Positions 40,926 to 54,063 of a DNA stretch of 64,000 nucleotides are shown piece by piece (the stretch's first letter is position 1; each line of letters starts with the position of its first letter). Source of the DNA: Bolinopsis microptera (taxonomy: Eukaryota > Ctenophora > Tentaculata > Lobata > Bolinopsidae). The stretch lies in the NCBI RefSeq assembly GCF_026151205.1, contig NC_087078.1, forward strand, positions 10,550,175 through 10,614,174, in the 5' to 3' direction. The notes under the pieces are model-generated. The model had not been told where the DNA came from, did no database searches, and saw only the letters and a list, made by a program, of their open reading frames with translations. A program made the translations under genes and the position numbers.

Positions 40926-43900
40926 TCAACCAAATATTATTAAACATAGATTGACTTCCCACAATTATAACCTGTATATCTTCCAGTGATGAAATATGTA
41001 ATCTCCAAAAGTATAAATTACACACCATATCTGTAGTCTCTCGATGAGATGAAACCACTTCAGCGGGGTTAACGATATTAGCTATCACTCTTAAGGCGTG
41101 ACGTGCGGCTTGAAGGAGTTTCTCCCAGGTCTTTTTCACATTAATGATGCAAACGTCGTTTCTGTATTCTTGGGCACGTAGCTCAACATGAAATCTGAAA
41201 AAGGTTGAGTTAGGGGTCGTACACATGTTACGAAATCACAATTTAGACAATTTGTCTAACGAATTAAATTTGATTCACGGTGCGCGCGCGACGGCGCGCG
41301 CTAAAACTGTCCCAAATTGGGAATGCGATCTATTTTATACGGAAAAAAAACTTGGCGTCAGCCGTCAATGATCCATAAGTTTGGAACAATTTGGAACATT
41401 TTTACGTCCGTTCTGGACATGCAGTGATTCCCAAACTTGGTTTGAGTGGTCCTAGGGCCAATATAAACTCTTACCGACCAATTCTGAGCACTTCTAAAAG
41501 AATATTCATTATTGTTCATTTTCGTTCATTCCATGAACCTGGGTAATGTTATGCGAATTTTGATGGCTCCTACGCCTATTTTTTTTTACTATATCCATCT
41601 TAGAAAACCGAATTGAGGCTTCCCAGCACTGAAATATAGCCAATACTACGATGTTTCACAATATAATGATTCCTCTAGGCATTTTCTCAATTTCAGATTT
41701 CGCCAAAAACAGCCTACATGATCTATCATGTAAATGATCAGTTCTAATATGACAGGAAAGTGTTTTGACCCGGTGAAAAAGGGTGGTGAATAATATGCCA
41801 AAAATTTAAATTCTGAAAATATACACTCGGTTCAGGGCGTCTTCGGGTGCGAACACATGCACTCCTAGAATAATTGACTGTCTTTACCGTTTACTACATT
41901 GTTATTACTACTTGTTATTACAGAATTTAAATAGAATTTAACCCACATATTTTTACACATGAACTGCTGTAACAAATACCATCAAAAGTAGATAAACAAA
42001 ATAGAAACAAACCTATGAATTTGTTGTTTATCTGGTTAGGTCATAGGTGGAAGGTTAACCTCGTTCTTGACACAAAATACCCTGTTGGTGTATAATGGTT
42101 CCTGGTGTTGGGCTGGAACACGTCCAGTCTCCTCCTGAAATCTCCGACAGGACAGAGGAAGCTACTGTCGTAGACACACATTGTGCAGCAGTTGTTGTAG
42201 AGATCACCGACGTGACGCTACCGCTCACACGACTCTCACCAGTCCTGTGATATAGTACTGTTGTTAAGTATGCGTTGTCAGACTTAATTAGTTAGTTTGA
42301 GAGTATGTTCTATAACCTTATGTAGTTTGTTGAAACACTTGTCACTTAATAAATACTCTTTTATAAACAATTATTAAAGGTTAGTGTTATGAATACATCA
42401 AGAATTCCTCAATAAGCGTCTTTAACATGAATTCAGCGCTAGAGAAGGGAGCTGGTTCAAGGACACAAAACCGGTCTGTCGGTCACGCAGTAGGTTGATA
42501 CGAGAGCTCCCAGTCACAGCTAAACCTCTTGTAAACCTCTAAGTTGCTAAAAGCAGCACGCATATTTATATGCACTGGTCCAACTCCCGTGAGGGACTGT
42601 GTTATTACTTAAGTGGCTAGTTACAGCTAGTTAGAGGTAGTTGGGGCAAGTTGCGGTTAACTCTGGTAAGAAGTGGTAAGATCTGGTAAGTTAGGGCAGG
42701 TTAAGACTATCCCCCTTAAAGTTTTTAGAATAAGCTGCTCACTGCTATTGTTACTACTGACCATGTAGTGCAATATGTTATGATATTGTGTTAGCCCATA
42801 TCAAGTTCTAGATTATTCTATAGAAGGTTTCAGGGTAATCTATCAATAGGAAAAGGTCAAAGCTAGCAACTCAATACTGTTAATTGATATGCGTAACGTA
42901 ATAACTGTGTCATTGTGTAACTGGGTGTTTGACAGTGCTCACTCCTCAGTCCAAGGGAACTGGGACGGGAGCAACGATTCAACAAATTAGACTTGAATTA
43001 GATAGCAGATTAGCACGCTTTAAATAATTTTGCGATCCAACTGTCGAATCAGAAGCTAAAGAACTTAGACTGTCTCAGTGTTTCAAAAGTAAATGACTAA
43101 ATCAACTATTTGAATTTTAAAAAACAAGTATAGATCACTTATTTATAAATTGAGGCTTGTAGTTTTTCAGAACGTTGCGGACTGCGGTTACATTCTTAAA
43201 CTCTCTAGAACCAAGGTATATTGTCACTAGTGAGATTCTACAGGGTGTCCCAGAAGTAACTACCCACACAAAACCCCCATTCAGAATTGCTTAGAGAATG
43301 CAGATGTAGGTCATACTAATTAACTCAAAAATGTTAAGATTTCCTGAAAATCTCGTAAAATTTCATCAATTACAGATGTTTGGCACGACACTCCCTCTTT
43401 ATCCCAATTGTCACCATAAATTGAGTTAGGAACTCAAAAATTTCCAGACAGTTTGATAATTCAAGTGCTTTCCTATAGTTTCAAGTTGGTTGTTTACAAA
43501 TAAGCCGAGTTATGACTATTTTAAGATCTGGCTGATGCATGATCCTGGCACTTAATCAGTGATTCGAATGATTTCAAATTATTATCCAAGTAACCTTGGG
43601 TGATTAATCCAACGATCAAAACCAAATCTTGCCTAAAAACGATGTTTGAATGTTGCATTGAAAATATCTATTTGCTTAAGTCATAATGATAAGAATTGGC
43701 TGTAAATGAACTGGTAAGTAGATTAGCATAATGTACCCACTACCCAGCAACACGGCAGTTAAACCTCGTCACTTGGACAGTTTAGCTCCACAAATTAGCC
43801 CTTTCCTTAATTAAATCTATCACTATTTTATAATCATTTCGTCAGAGGAATGACAACATGAACCCCAAAACTTTGATCATAACATGTGGACAGAACTCAG

Positions 43901-46694
43901 TGCCAGGACAACATGACACTCCGAAACTTTGAAACATAACACGAGGAAATATGGACAGAACTGAACAATAGCAACAACCACACTCAGAGACTGAAGAATC
44001 AGGAGGACTCTGTATCCCAGGAACCAACTATTTAGCTATCGTCGCTCAATAATCGGTTTGGTATCGACCCTACATATTTTGTTTTTCCGACTTTAAAGCT
44101 GACTTAAGAAACAAGGGAATTAAATTTAACTTCCTAACATTAAATCGTTGATTTTATATAATTTTCCTTTTTTTCCCCAGTACATTGTGCAGAAAGTTGG
44201 AGATTACAAATTTTGGAATCATGTAGTTATTGACCGTATGTACTAAAAATACTCTAGCACAATTGTAACTGCAGTATTACAGAACTCTAAATGTTTAATG
44301 AACACATTTGCAGGTACCACCCGTATTCACACTCAAAAACGAGTTTAGTCAGTTTCCGATACAAACAAACAAACAACAAACAGATTAGCATAATGAATTT
44401 AACAGGTATCAACCATCCTTAATGTTAACTGTCAATAAATAAGTGTGTTTAATGTTTAAATAAGTGTGGTTAATGTTTAATAAGTGTGTTTAATGTTTAT
44501 ACAACACAGTTTTATGTGTTTATTAGATTTTTATCAGTAATAATTCTTGCACAAATTAAAGTCACTTGGCAGTACTGTTATATAGTTGTGAAATGATTAT
44601 GGTGAATAGAGCTGTCATTTCTCTCCACAATCGCTTGGTAAGAGGTTTTATTTTATTAATAAGGCTGAGCTAAAGCAGTCATCTGTATGTAAGATAAAAA
44701 AGGTCACATCAAGCTTGAACAAAGTACTTACATGTTTTCGTCTGAAGAATCGGTCGTTATTATACCAGCATATAATAATGTTTGCCAGGAAAGAATCTCG
44801 TCCCAAGGAAAATTCTGGTTCAGCTAGTAATAATGATACTTAAAAGTTAACATTCTGGCTAACTGCTTAGAGCTAGAGCTTTACAATAATCAGAATAAAC
44901 AATATACATAAAGTTAGGTCTGTTTCTGCACCAGGAATATAGAAATGAAAAGTGTGTCAAACAGTATATATACATTCAATTAAATCAAGTGATGCAATTG
45001 GCAGAGCACAATCAAATTTTAAGTGTTGCAATTGGCAGAGCACAATTCATTGCTACCAATAATTTTTTCAAAAACATTTTAACAAAACACATGATCTACT
45101 CCATTATAGGGGCAGGGATGAGGTTGTAGATAGATTGCAAATACTTTCAAAACACCTGCAGTTCAAGGAATAATAATAACAGCTCTTCGAGTTCTATATT
45201 ACAGCTAAACTAAGATAATCAAAATAAGTGGGACCAACTTAGAATCACATATCACCAGTTTTCTAGAAAATGTGATTGAAGGCCATTACTGAAATTTAAG
45301 GCAGATCTGGAGCTCTAGCTTGGAATGTGTTTGTTCTTTACCGTGCCATTCACACGATTTGATCCATGGAAGTGTCACATAAGTATACTTTTTCTAGCAC
45401 AGAAACACATTTAAACAAGGCTTGAATAGTTTATTGTAAATTCGATAAGTTGCATGAGTGAAATGATCTGATAAAAGAGTAAAACTTTCAAATTCTATCC
45501 AGATCTATAAGTGTAAAAAGATATTTACTCTAAGAGACATCCACTGTACTATCATTACCCTACTAGAACAAGTTTCTTTAAGTCTCAAACACATCACAGC
45601 CAAAAGGAAGTAGCACTAACTCAGTTACATTAAATAACCTCTCAAGATTAATTAGTAAGCTCACTTTCATTCTACGAAACAACTACTATCAAACTAAATA
45701 TAATACGGTGTAGCATTGAAGCTTTGTGCTAGGAGTGGGAACAGAAAAACATGCGACCAAAACGCGACAAGGTCAAATTAAATGGGCAATAAAATTATAA
45801 TAAAAACCAGGCGACAACGATTTTTGTTAAATATCTTAAAATGCGCGGCGTAGTGTAGTGCGTCCTTTGAAAACCAAATAAAAATTATTTTTTATCAAAA
45901 TATTAAAAAAAAAATTACGGTATGATGCAAATCTTGTGTAAAAAAATGTGATAAACAATATGCTGTAAAAAAACTTTCGTAAAAAATTTTAAAAAACATG
46001 ATCCCTACCCCATTTCGTGACTTTATCATTTTTGGGACTTAGACAGGATAAAATTTTTGTCAAAAGCCTATCCATTTGTCAAAATTTTTGTCATGGTATT
46101 ATGTGACTCTATTCAATGAGATCATTATCCTTTGATGTACTGTGTAATATATTGGAGTTTATTAAGGGATACAAATATTTGTAGGTTTATAACTGATAAC
46201 CTACAAAGACGCGCGCTGAGCTGGAGTCATTGTATAATAATTTGTAACGTATAACTATCGATAATAAATAAGATCAGCTAAGTCTAAACCATATGGTACC
46301 AAGTTAATTCAATTGTAAAATCTTTCCAAAAACAAACAATGTTTCAGGACAAAATTAAAAATCCATTTACAAATATTCATAGCTTCAAGCTTAAAGTTTA
46401 AGTAAAACATACATTATATAAAAATTATTTAATTACATATGCATAATAATAATATGTTGTGTAATAGTCGAGCGTGTCTTTTTAAAGATGAGTCATTTGT
46501 AGTATCGATAAGAAAATCCCTGTACAAATAGCTTTCAGTACTAATCCGATTTATGTTGTATAACACTGAAGACACTGCACGCGCAGTGAACCACGTGTAA
46601 CGAGCATTAAGGTCTACCGAAGTTCGTAGGGCGCGAATCTTTTTATATTGACGTGTTTGCGCTTCCTGAGTGAAGAGCTCGCGCCGGGCTCCGC
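40926..46694. other. Long AT-rich non-coding interval
   Basis: No gene, RNA or well-defined element recognised over about 5.8 kb. Minor structure: a GCGCGCGCGACGGCGCGCGC run at 41282-41301, a three-fold AAGTGTGTTTAATGTTTA repeat at 44448-44500, and a direct repeat GCAATTGGCAGAGCACAAT at 44994 and 45028. The open minus-strand frame at 40666-41226 upstream of the MULE linker has no known domain outside the linker itself. Confidence 0.5.
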
Positions 46695-48506
46695 TCGGAC
46701 TCCGCCGGACTCCAACAGAGTCCACTGACTTCCGACCTCCGACTTCCGACTTCCGACCCTCGGCTAAATTTGTCACGTGACATACAACATAGCATTTTGC
46801 AATATTGTGGCCAGATGAAAAGGTTGCTAGTGATAAACCTTAACCATTACCCTCACAATGTTAATAGTGTACAACTATAGTCCTAACTTTGACCCTATAA
46901 TGTATAAACGTTGACCCTAACCCTCCACCAAACCGTCAGCAGCGAAATATCAATGTCATTGACTGGTCACGTGACCAAAACAATTTTTGTAATATTATCT
47001 CATATAGGGAAGCGTTTTTAGTTATACCCTACACGTTGCATGTGGCGTCATTCGGCCGGATCCAAGCAAGCAAAAATACGTCGACCATCACAGGACGACG
47101 CCAGCCAGCACTCTCTACGCTCTTCGAGCTCCGATCGTCCTGTGACGAAGTAAGGACGAAGCCTGAGGTCCTCAGGTAACATCGACCACCGATTGAAAAT
47201 TCAAAGATTTTTTGACATAAAGGTCAAATGTAAAACTAAAATCTTGATGTTGATTGATTGACGACGTCAATTTTTGAGCACAGCGCGAGCGCATGCGGAA
47301 AAGGACCGCGTAGCTAGTCAAGATGTTCATAAATATTTGGCTTGTGGCGCGATGTGTTGCTCTAACTATAGCCCTCTCGCTTGCAGTAGCGCGCGACCGC
47401 CGGAGGCGGAAATGACCTGGTTAGCTAGGTAAACGCGATGTGCCTTGTAGGATGAAATCCTACTAGCTGACGCCACTCGCAGCTGTGCTGCTCGCTGTAC
47501 GTCAGCGATCAAAATTTATACGCGTATCCCCCGTTAAGATGTGCCACTCGACGCGCCACACAATTTTTCTCGTTGCTCGTCGCACGTCGACGAACAACGA
47601 AGCTTGTTGCGACGCGCCGCGCAATGAGCTGCCAGGCTAGGACATCGTCCTGGTCCAATAAATTTTGGCGAGCGATTTTCTCCAAAAATTTAATGAGGGC
47701 GCCGACTTCCACTCTGGCTAGGTTTCTTCTTACCCAGCGCGCGTTCCTTAATGGGATGAGGTAAAATTAGGTAAAAAGAATCCACTGACTTGGCCAGAGT
47801 GCTTTCATAAAACTCTATTACTAGCTTGGCGTTGTAGGATTATATACTTTAATTTCGGATCGAGTGAAGCGAGTGATACACATTACTTTGATTAAACTCA
47901 TGCTGATCACAATACAGTACAGGAAAGTGGGTAACACGGCTTGCAGTCGCAGCTGCGGCTCCTCGCTGGCGGTAATATTTCAATGAACAAGAATTAAGAA
48001 AAAGAGAATTTAAGAAAAAGAGAATTTTATTTGCCACAGAATAATCAATACATATAATATACTTCAAAAACTTCAAAATATATTGTAACATGTAACTGTA
48101 AGTTCATCTATCGTTCATAAGATGGGGTACTCTCAATAATCAAGTACATGAGTACTCGACCCGCCGCGCTGGGTAACAAGAAACCTAGCCAGAGTGGAAG
48201 TCGGCGCCCTCATTAAATTTTTGGAGAAAATCGGTCGCCAAAATTTGTTGGACCAGGACGATGTCCTAGCTTGGCAGCTCATTGCGCGTCGCAACGAGCT
48301 TCGTTGTTCGTCGACGTGCGACGAGCAACGAAAAAAATTGTGTGGCGCGTCGGGGGGCACATCTTAACGGGTGATACGCGTACGCGTATAAATTTCGATC
48401 GCTGACGTACAGCGAACAGCACAGCTGCGAGTGGCGTCAGCTAGTAGGATTTCATTCTACAAGGCTCATCGCGTTTACCTAGCTAACCAGGTCATTTCCG
48501 CCTCCG
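46695..48506. repeat. Resumed foldback copy 2: GC block end, left inner arm, spacer, part of right arm
   Basis: 46695-46772 finishes the GC block (CCAACAGAGTCCACTGACTT). 46773-47740 matches 17238-18200. 47740-48165 is the spacer, reversed relative to copy 1. 48165-48506 is the start of the right arm, interrupted at CCGCCTCCG. The junction at 46774-46790 shows the empty target for the 2-kb element inserted at 15270. Confidence 0.8.
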
Positions 48507-48529
48507 CACAGGAGGAGCAAAGTGCAAAG

Positions 48530-48790
48530 AAACTGTCACTAACTGCTACAAACTGCCACTAACTGCCACAAACTGCCACTAACTGCCACAAACTGCCACT
48601 AACTGTTACAAACTGCCACTAACTGCTACAAACTGCCACTAACTGCCACTAACTGCTACTAACTGCTACAATCGCGCCCACGCACTGCGCGCGCAGTTTG
48701 CAGCAGTTAGTGGCAGTTTGTAGCAGTTAGTGGCAGTTTGTAGCAGTTAGTGGCAGTTTGTGGCAGTTAGTGGCAGTTTTCTGCAGTTGC
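48530..48790. repeat. Foldback array of ACTGCCACTA units (left end)
   Basis: Tandem ~10-bp units (ACTGCCACTA / ACTGCTACAA) run forward to about 48670, then after CGCGCCCACGCACTGCGCGCG run in reverse orientation to about 48782, so this terminal repeat is itself a hairpin. Confidence 0.9.
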
Positions 48791-49272
48791 GCCGAGCCTT
48801 TTAGCAATTTGTCTTTGGCGCCTTACATGCCACATGACTTATTGACATTGTATAATTGGTCTAAAAACAATTTTGTATTATTAGAAAATATATGAATTTG
48901 GGACAAAATAATTTACTATCGAAGGAAACAAATATTAACTTTTTGAAAAGAAAAGCGATTACCAACTAGTACTACAGTTACACAAACACTGCATGGCAAT
49001 ACGATTACAAATTGTTTAAATGTTAAATCCGGGTATCGCTATTAGTATTGTGCTATTGTGCCAAAATTACAATATTATATGGTCAATCGTAATCATTTGC
49101 AATTTGGAAGACCCCTCTGCTGATATGTAAACGACTCCTTATACTAACTTGATTGTAGCAAACTGCGTGATGTTTATTGATCATCAGTTCGATAGGACGA
49201 TAGTTATGAGAAAAGCTACAAAACTACAATTTCCATTACCAAAGTTTTAGAACTAAACGCTTGATTGAGGGT

Positions 49273-49578
49273 TCAGAACTTTATTTGAATAACAGGGCCT
49301 CCCACGGATTGAACAGTTTTGTGCGGAGAAAGAAGTGAAGAGAGTACGAAGCCAAAGAGTTCTCCGACAATTATTCCAGCCAGCCTCGCCGCAGCAACGC
49401 CAACAGCAAGCAGGGACTTATCCATGCAACATATATAAGTATATACAACGCTGACCCAGAATGGACATGCCACGGTACCACTATAATATTTGCTTCGATT
49501 CTCCGTGATACTGATAGCATGCACTAGCAGTAGCAGAATTTGCTGCTTGTAATTCCTGGGCGTTGCTAAACCTGTCAT
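49273..49578 (-). other. Open frame in palindrome arm, possible membrane-protein fragment
   Basis: About 100 codons with a hydrophobic segment KSLLAVGVAAARLAGIIVGE and FGFVLSSLLSPHK. The matching right arm (plus strand, about 59640-59890) preserves most residues with conservative changes but has a frame break. A GCMDK-like string before a final helix is loosely reminiscent of tetraspanin C-termini. The evidence is too thin to name a gene. Confidence 0.25.
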
Positions 49579-52500
49579 TCCGCCCTATCTGCTATAGACA
49601 TATTTTTAATCGCCATAATATGTTCAATGTTAAATCAATGTGTTTAACTTAATAAATGCAAAAGCCTGAGCGAGGTTACCCAGGTAAATTAATCTTTGCA
49701 AGTTGAATTTGCGTTTCTGAAACTACTCTCTGCACTGGTAATTGTATTTAAAAGGGAACACAAAATGATGTACGTGACCAAAATTATTCCCCGCGCGACG
49801 CGATAAGATTCTCTTTCAACATTCAGTTTCAGTTAATTCTGGGTAATTCGCGCGTAAAATCATATTGGCACGTGTGCGTTCCATGTTCTCAGAATTAGGC
49901 AACGGTAAGTTTATAATCTTTAAATTTAACTGTTTGGAAACAGGTGTTGTTATTTTATGCTGGGAATCCCAAAAAGTGCTTGATCGGCCAGTTCATCATT
50001 GTGTCTCGCTAAATACTTGGCTAGTTTCATTATGCTTCGACTAATCATCACTGTTGGCTTGGGGATGGTATTCAACTGTTGAGGGCCTACTGTAACAGCC
50101 ATTAATACGCTTATAGTTTTCAGACAGCTACTAACCGATATCCAATGGGTCTCAGCCATAGAACAATACAGGCTCAATTCGGTGGCTCGGAAAAGTATAA
50201 TCTATAATATTGAAAGGTTCATGCGCAAATTTACCTAGTTTAGCCGTCATTGATTAGGTACAGACCGACGGAATTGCTCATCAGCAGATCTTGCGCTTCC
50301 GCTGCTGTATCGGACGTCTGTGATCAAAGCAGTAAAGTCGACCTCCCATAAATTGACAACAGGATGTCCCCTGATTCTCCTAGGTTTCGGGATAGAAGTC
50401 GACTATTTATGCTCAATTCTCGAGCCGATAATAGTCTTGCTTAGATTTTCAGACAATAGTCTTAAGATTCCTGTTGGTTTCATCGGTAATTTATTACAAA
50501 TATTATCTGTTCGCCTTAAAGTTAGCAAATTTTGCTTTTCGCAATTGAAACTATAAAAGCGATATGATTAGTCTTGCCAACAAAAGGTGGCTCGAGCTCC
50601 ATTCCCCCCTACATTCAGTAGGGTTTTGTGTTCACCCGGCTTATATATCAGGGATATGATAAACACACGAATCAGGATGTCTGGAAGGAGTTTCTAGATG
50701 TCATGGACACGTGGTGTGACGGCGCAACAAAGAAGAAGATACTTTAATTTCGCAGTACACGTTCTACCGAGAGAAAAGAGGCTTATTCTCTACTGACGCT
50801 GCCTCAAGTTTTAGCCAAGATTCTGACGGTCCAGTCTCTTGGTGGAGCAACTTCGGTTGAGAGGTACCTACCCGAACTACAGAGTTTTCCAATGAAAGCG
50901 CTGTCGCAATCGACATTAGCCTCACCCTGTGAGACGAATTGGAGCTTGTAGAGTTGTACGACTGGGTGATAAACAAAAAAGAAACCGCCTCACAGTTAAC
51001 AAGCAGCGAGACCTTATTAATATTATTATTTATGTTATTATATTTATGTTATTATATTTATGTTAACACAAGTTTGCGTCTTATGAAAAATTCACGAATT
51101 AAGGAGCAATAATTTTATTATTATTTGCTTATTGCTATACTAGTGACTTATTTTTATTCATTATTGTTTATTTACTGTCTAATTCCGACAACATAGTTTT
51201 ATCTCATTGTATCCATTTAAAGTTAAAAACGGACATTAAAATGAACGCTCGGAGCCCGGAGGCATTCAAACGTTTACGTACGGGCGTTGACTTGAACGTA
51301 GATGGGCAGACTATTTAACTTTAAGGTTAAACGGATATTAATATATGTACGCTATGCCCTAGCTGGGGCCTCTTCTCAGACTCTCGAGCGTTCAATTTGA
51401 ATTGGTGTCGATTCAAAATTAAAGTTAATTAAAGTTCAATAAAATAAACTTATCATTGCTGGTTTGATTTTGGAACCTTCTCTAGACCTAGTAATTTTGG
51501 ATTCGTAAGTTATGTGCGAGAATAGCTTCCCAGTCCCACGTCAAAGTGATTTATAGATTATCCTTATTTTTAAGGGAATCGTTAGGTAGGTATTCGTATA
51601 CTTATAGTATAGTTTTATTATTACACGTACCTACCGCGTACGTGACCAATATTATTCCCCGCGCGATGTTATTACAAATTAGATTCTCTTTCACTTTGAT
51701 CAGTTTCTTTCAAAAACAGATTCGCGCGTCAAATATATTTAGTTTGCGCGCTTTTGGTACTCCCAAAAGTACGTCAAAATGCAATTATGTGAATTGCATT
51801 ATTATAAATTTATAGTCATAGGTAATAGGCTCCATGTCATTGTCCACAGGACTGGTCACCGTTAACCTTGTTTAACTTAAACTGGTTGGAAAACGCGGAT
51901 GTGTTATGAAAAATAATGTTTATCGCTTTGCCATTCGGCCGGTAGAATTAGATCAGAAAATCATGCGGATACCGATAAGACGATAAAACAGTTATCGAAT
52001 TTTATACCTTTACCTAAGGCTAATGGTGATGCAACGCTAATGGAATACCTTGATCAGAAAGAAGTAAGAACTTTTGCTTTTGGCAAATCTAAAAACCACG
52101 GAAATTTTCAGCGACATCAACGCTAAAAGTAAAATCGGAAACGATTTTCACTTCAAGATCTACTTAGAGAAAGGGTAATCTTACTGTAGTGCGACACGTA
52201 CTGTAATGCGACACGTACTCTAGTGCGAAGTCCGACAAAAACACCCTCTGTCGCACTAGGGTACGTGTCGCACTACCATCCAGGTATAGCGTACTCTACT
52301 GCGACAAAATATCCTGACTTATTTCCAAGCTCAGGTCACATCCTATCCTTCTTATGGACCATTAAGTGATTCGTCGGGTCGGTTCACGTCACTTATTTCG
52401 AATTGATCTTGCGAATACGATTCGTCGGTTCACATCACGTGTTTCGAAGTGATCCACTGATCACAATTCCTTCGGGTCAGTTCAAGCCACGTATGCAGTG

Positions 52501-52585
52501 TGTGATCCACCGGGTAACTCTTAAGCAGCATATGATCCTCATTCCTATCACACGTATCGTATGAAGGTATATCTCCGATTTGGAT

Positions 52586-53094
52586 CTAAGATGGCAAGTA
52601 CGTACGGTACGTACCTTTAAATTAGCTGTACGGTACGTACTTAATAAAGTAGGCTGAAAGGTACAAAGCTTATTAATCCGTCAATATACTGGAAATATTT
52701 TGGAGGAGAACTTTTTCTGCTTAAACAGTTGGCCCAAATAGTATTCAGTGTTTTAAGTTCTTCGTCAATTTGTGAGACCAATTTTAGAGATTACGAGTAT
52801 ATTATGGACAAGCGTAGATTAAAGTAGTAGTAGTGTAGTACCGGTTAAGAGCGATCCGGTACAAAAATTTTCCTCTTAAATCTTTTATTGTTTTAACCAC
52901 TGTGTTTATTTTCGACTTCTATCTCAAAAATTATGATGATAATACTAATCAAAAATTGCAAGTAATTCACTGAAGTTGATTCTAAAAATTTGAAAAAAAA
53001 ATTGTACCTTACAGTGCCTGTACGGTACGTACCTTTAAAAGTAGCTGTACCGTACGCACTTAAAGCCCTGTACCGTACGTACTTGCCATCTTAG
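52586..53094. mobile_element. 509-bp hAT-like MITE with perfect 8-bp TSD
   Basis: Begins CTAAGATGGCAAGTACGTAC and ends with its inverse. Both subterminal regions hold several CGTACGGTACGTAC palindromes. ATTTGGAT is duplicated at 52578-52585 and 53095-53102. The 8-bp duplication is as in hAT elements. The interior is non-coding and AT-rich. Confidence 0.85.
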
Positions 53095-53208
53095 ATTTGG
53101 ATAACAAGTTCATATTCTTGGGCCATATATAAAGTCACGATGATTCTACCAAAGCATCGAACAACATCAACATGTATTCTTCAATCACCTCCATTCCTGG
53201 ACGCACTA

Positions 53209-53760
53209 CTGGTTCAAGAAACGTTATCCACGACGGATACCGCTACTGCCTGGATAATTAGAAGCGCGACGACAGGACCTACTGGCGATCCACTGGGAAG
53301 ATCTGCTCCGGACGTCTCAGTCTGATGAACGACACTACTGTGACCAGTACGAAGACTTATTCCCACCCTCCTACTCCTGCAGCAAACTCTGTCCACACAG
53401 CAAAGCAGCATATGAAACCGAAAGCTTCCGATACTGACCTCCCTACGAAACACCTAATTGCTGATGCTGTTGGACATTATGAAGCCCTCTTGGATGAGCT
53501 CCTTGTTTTTGGAGTCGACCCTCAATCTGTCATGAGTGACTACGAGAGAGCCCTGATAAACGCTGTGGAGACAACCTGTATACTACCAAGAGAGGATGCT
53601 TCTTCCACCACAAGCAAGCACTTTGGAGGAAGATGCAGCAACATGACCTAGTCCCGGAATACAACGCAGAGAACTCAGCAGTACGGAAGTACTTTAAGAT
53701 GATCGGTGCTATTGCCTTCGTGGACCTAATCTTCGTGGACCTAATCTTCGTGGATTGTAA
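53209..53760 (+). pseudogene. FLYWCH zinc finger plus MULE transposase (decayed)
   Basis: In the frame of 53325 the sequence reads SRNVIHDGYRYCLDN, an in-frame TAG, then KRDDRTYWRSTGKICSGRLS and a YSHPPTP histidine region. This is a FLYWCH finger, but its first Cys (after W) reads Ser. It continues with HYEALLDELLVFGVDPQSVM and SDYERALINAVETT, the MULE DDE core. A frame change then leads to FHHKQALWRKMQQHDLVPEY and KYFKMIGAI. The DNA-binding finger and catalytic core belong to an autonomous MULE. Stops, a frameshift and the lost Cys show it is dead. The C-terminal third is missing. Confidence 0.8.
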
Positions 53761-54063
53761 TCTTTGATTTTATATTTAACCCCATATTTACTCATACACG
53801 ACTACACTCTTGTCATTAAAACTTAAAAATGGAAAGTCAAATTTTTATTGCGTAAAGTGTTTTGTCGCACTTTAGTTCGTGTCGCACTACAGTCCAGGTA
53901 GCGCACTGTAGTGCGACAGTGTCGGCCTTGAAATGTCTCTGTCGCACTAGGGTACGTGTCGCACTACGATCCAGGTAGCGTACTCTACTGCGACAGTGTC
54001 GATCTTGGAGGTTTCGCACTAGGGTACATGTCGCACTAGAGTACGTGTCGCACTACAGTACGT

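Larger units (their letters stand above)
36409..46694. mobile_element. 10.3-kb insertion into the left GC block
   Basis: Bounded by a shared CTCCGCTCGGACTCC (15 bp; a 9-bp TCGGACTCC duplication is compatible, but the host repeat makes it ambiguous). It contains a tRNA-derived SINE, MULE transposase remains at 38469-40925 and long AT-rich non-coding DNA. Clear terminal inverted repeats were not found. It could be a degraded MULE or a composite of several insertions. Confidence 0.4.
52191..54063 (+). mobile_element. MULE with repeat-built terminal inverted repeats
   Basis: The left end (52191-52310) and right end (53858-54063) are made of CTGTAGTGCGACACGTACT-type units in inverted orientation, with a CCAGGTAGCGTACT variant inside each. 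Internal tandem repeats within long TIRs are common in MULEs. Between them lie the FLYWCH/MULE pseudogene and the MITE at 52586-53094. A clear 9-bp duplication at the outer edges could not be identified. Confidence 0.65.

Noticed and set aside
18200-48165. Recombination-driven flipping of the foldback spacer
   Set aside because: The spacer is reversed between the two copies, but insertion of a palindromic element in the opposite orientation gives the same picture, so no inversion needs to be invoked.
48530-48790. CRISPR-like array of short repeats
   Set aside because: Units are contiguous ~10-bp tandem repeats with no spacers, and the sequence is eukaryotic.
51546-51815. 89-codon frame repeated in both palindrome arms (also 56158-56427)
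   Set aside because: Near-identity is explained by the inverted duplication; no domain, signal or splice context supports a gene.
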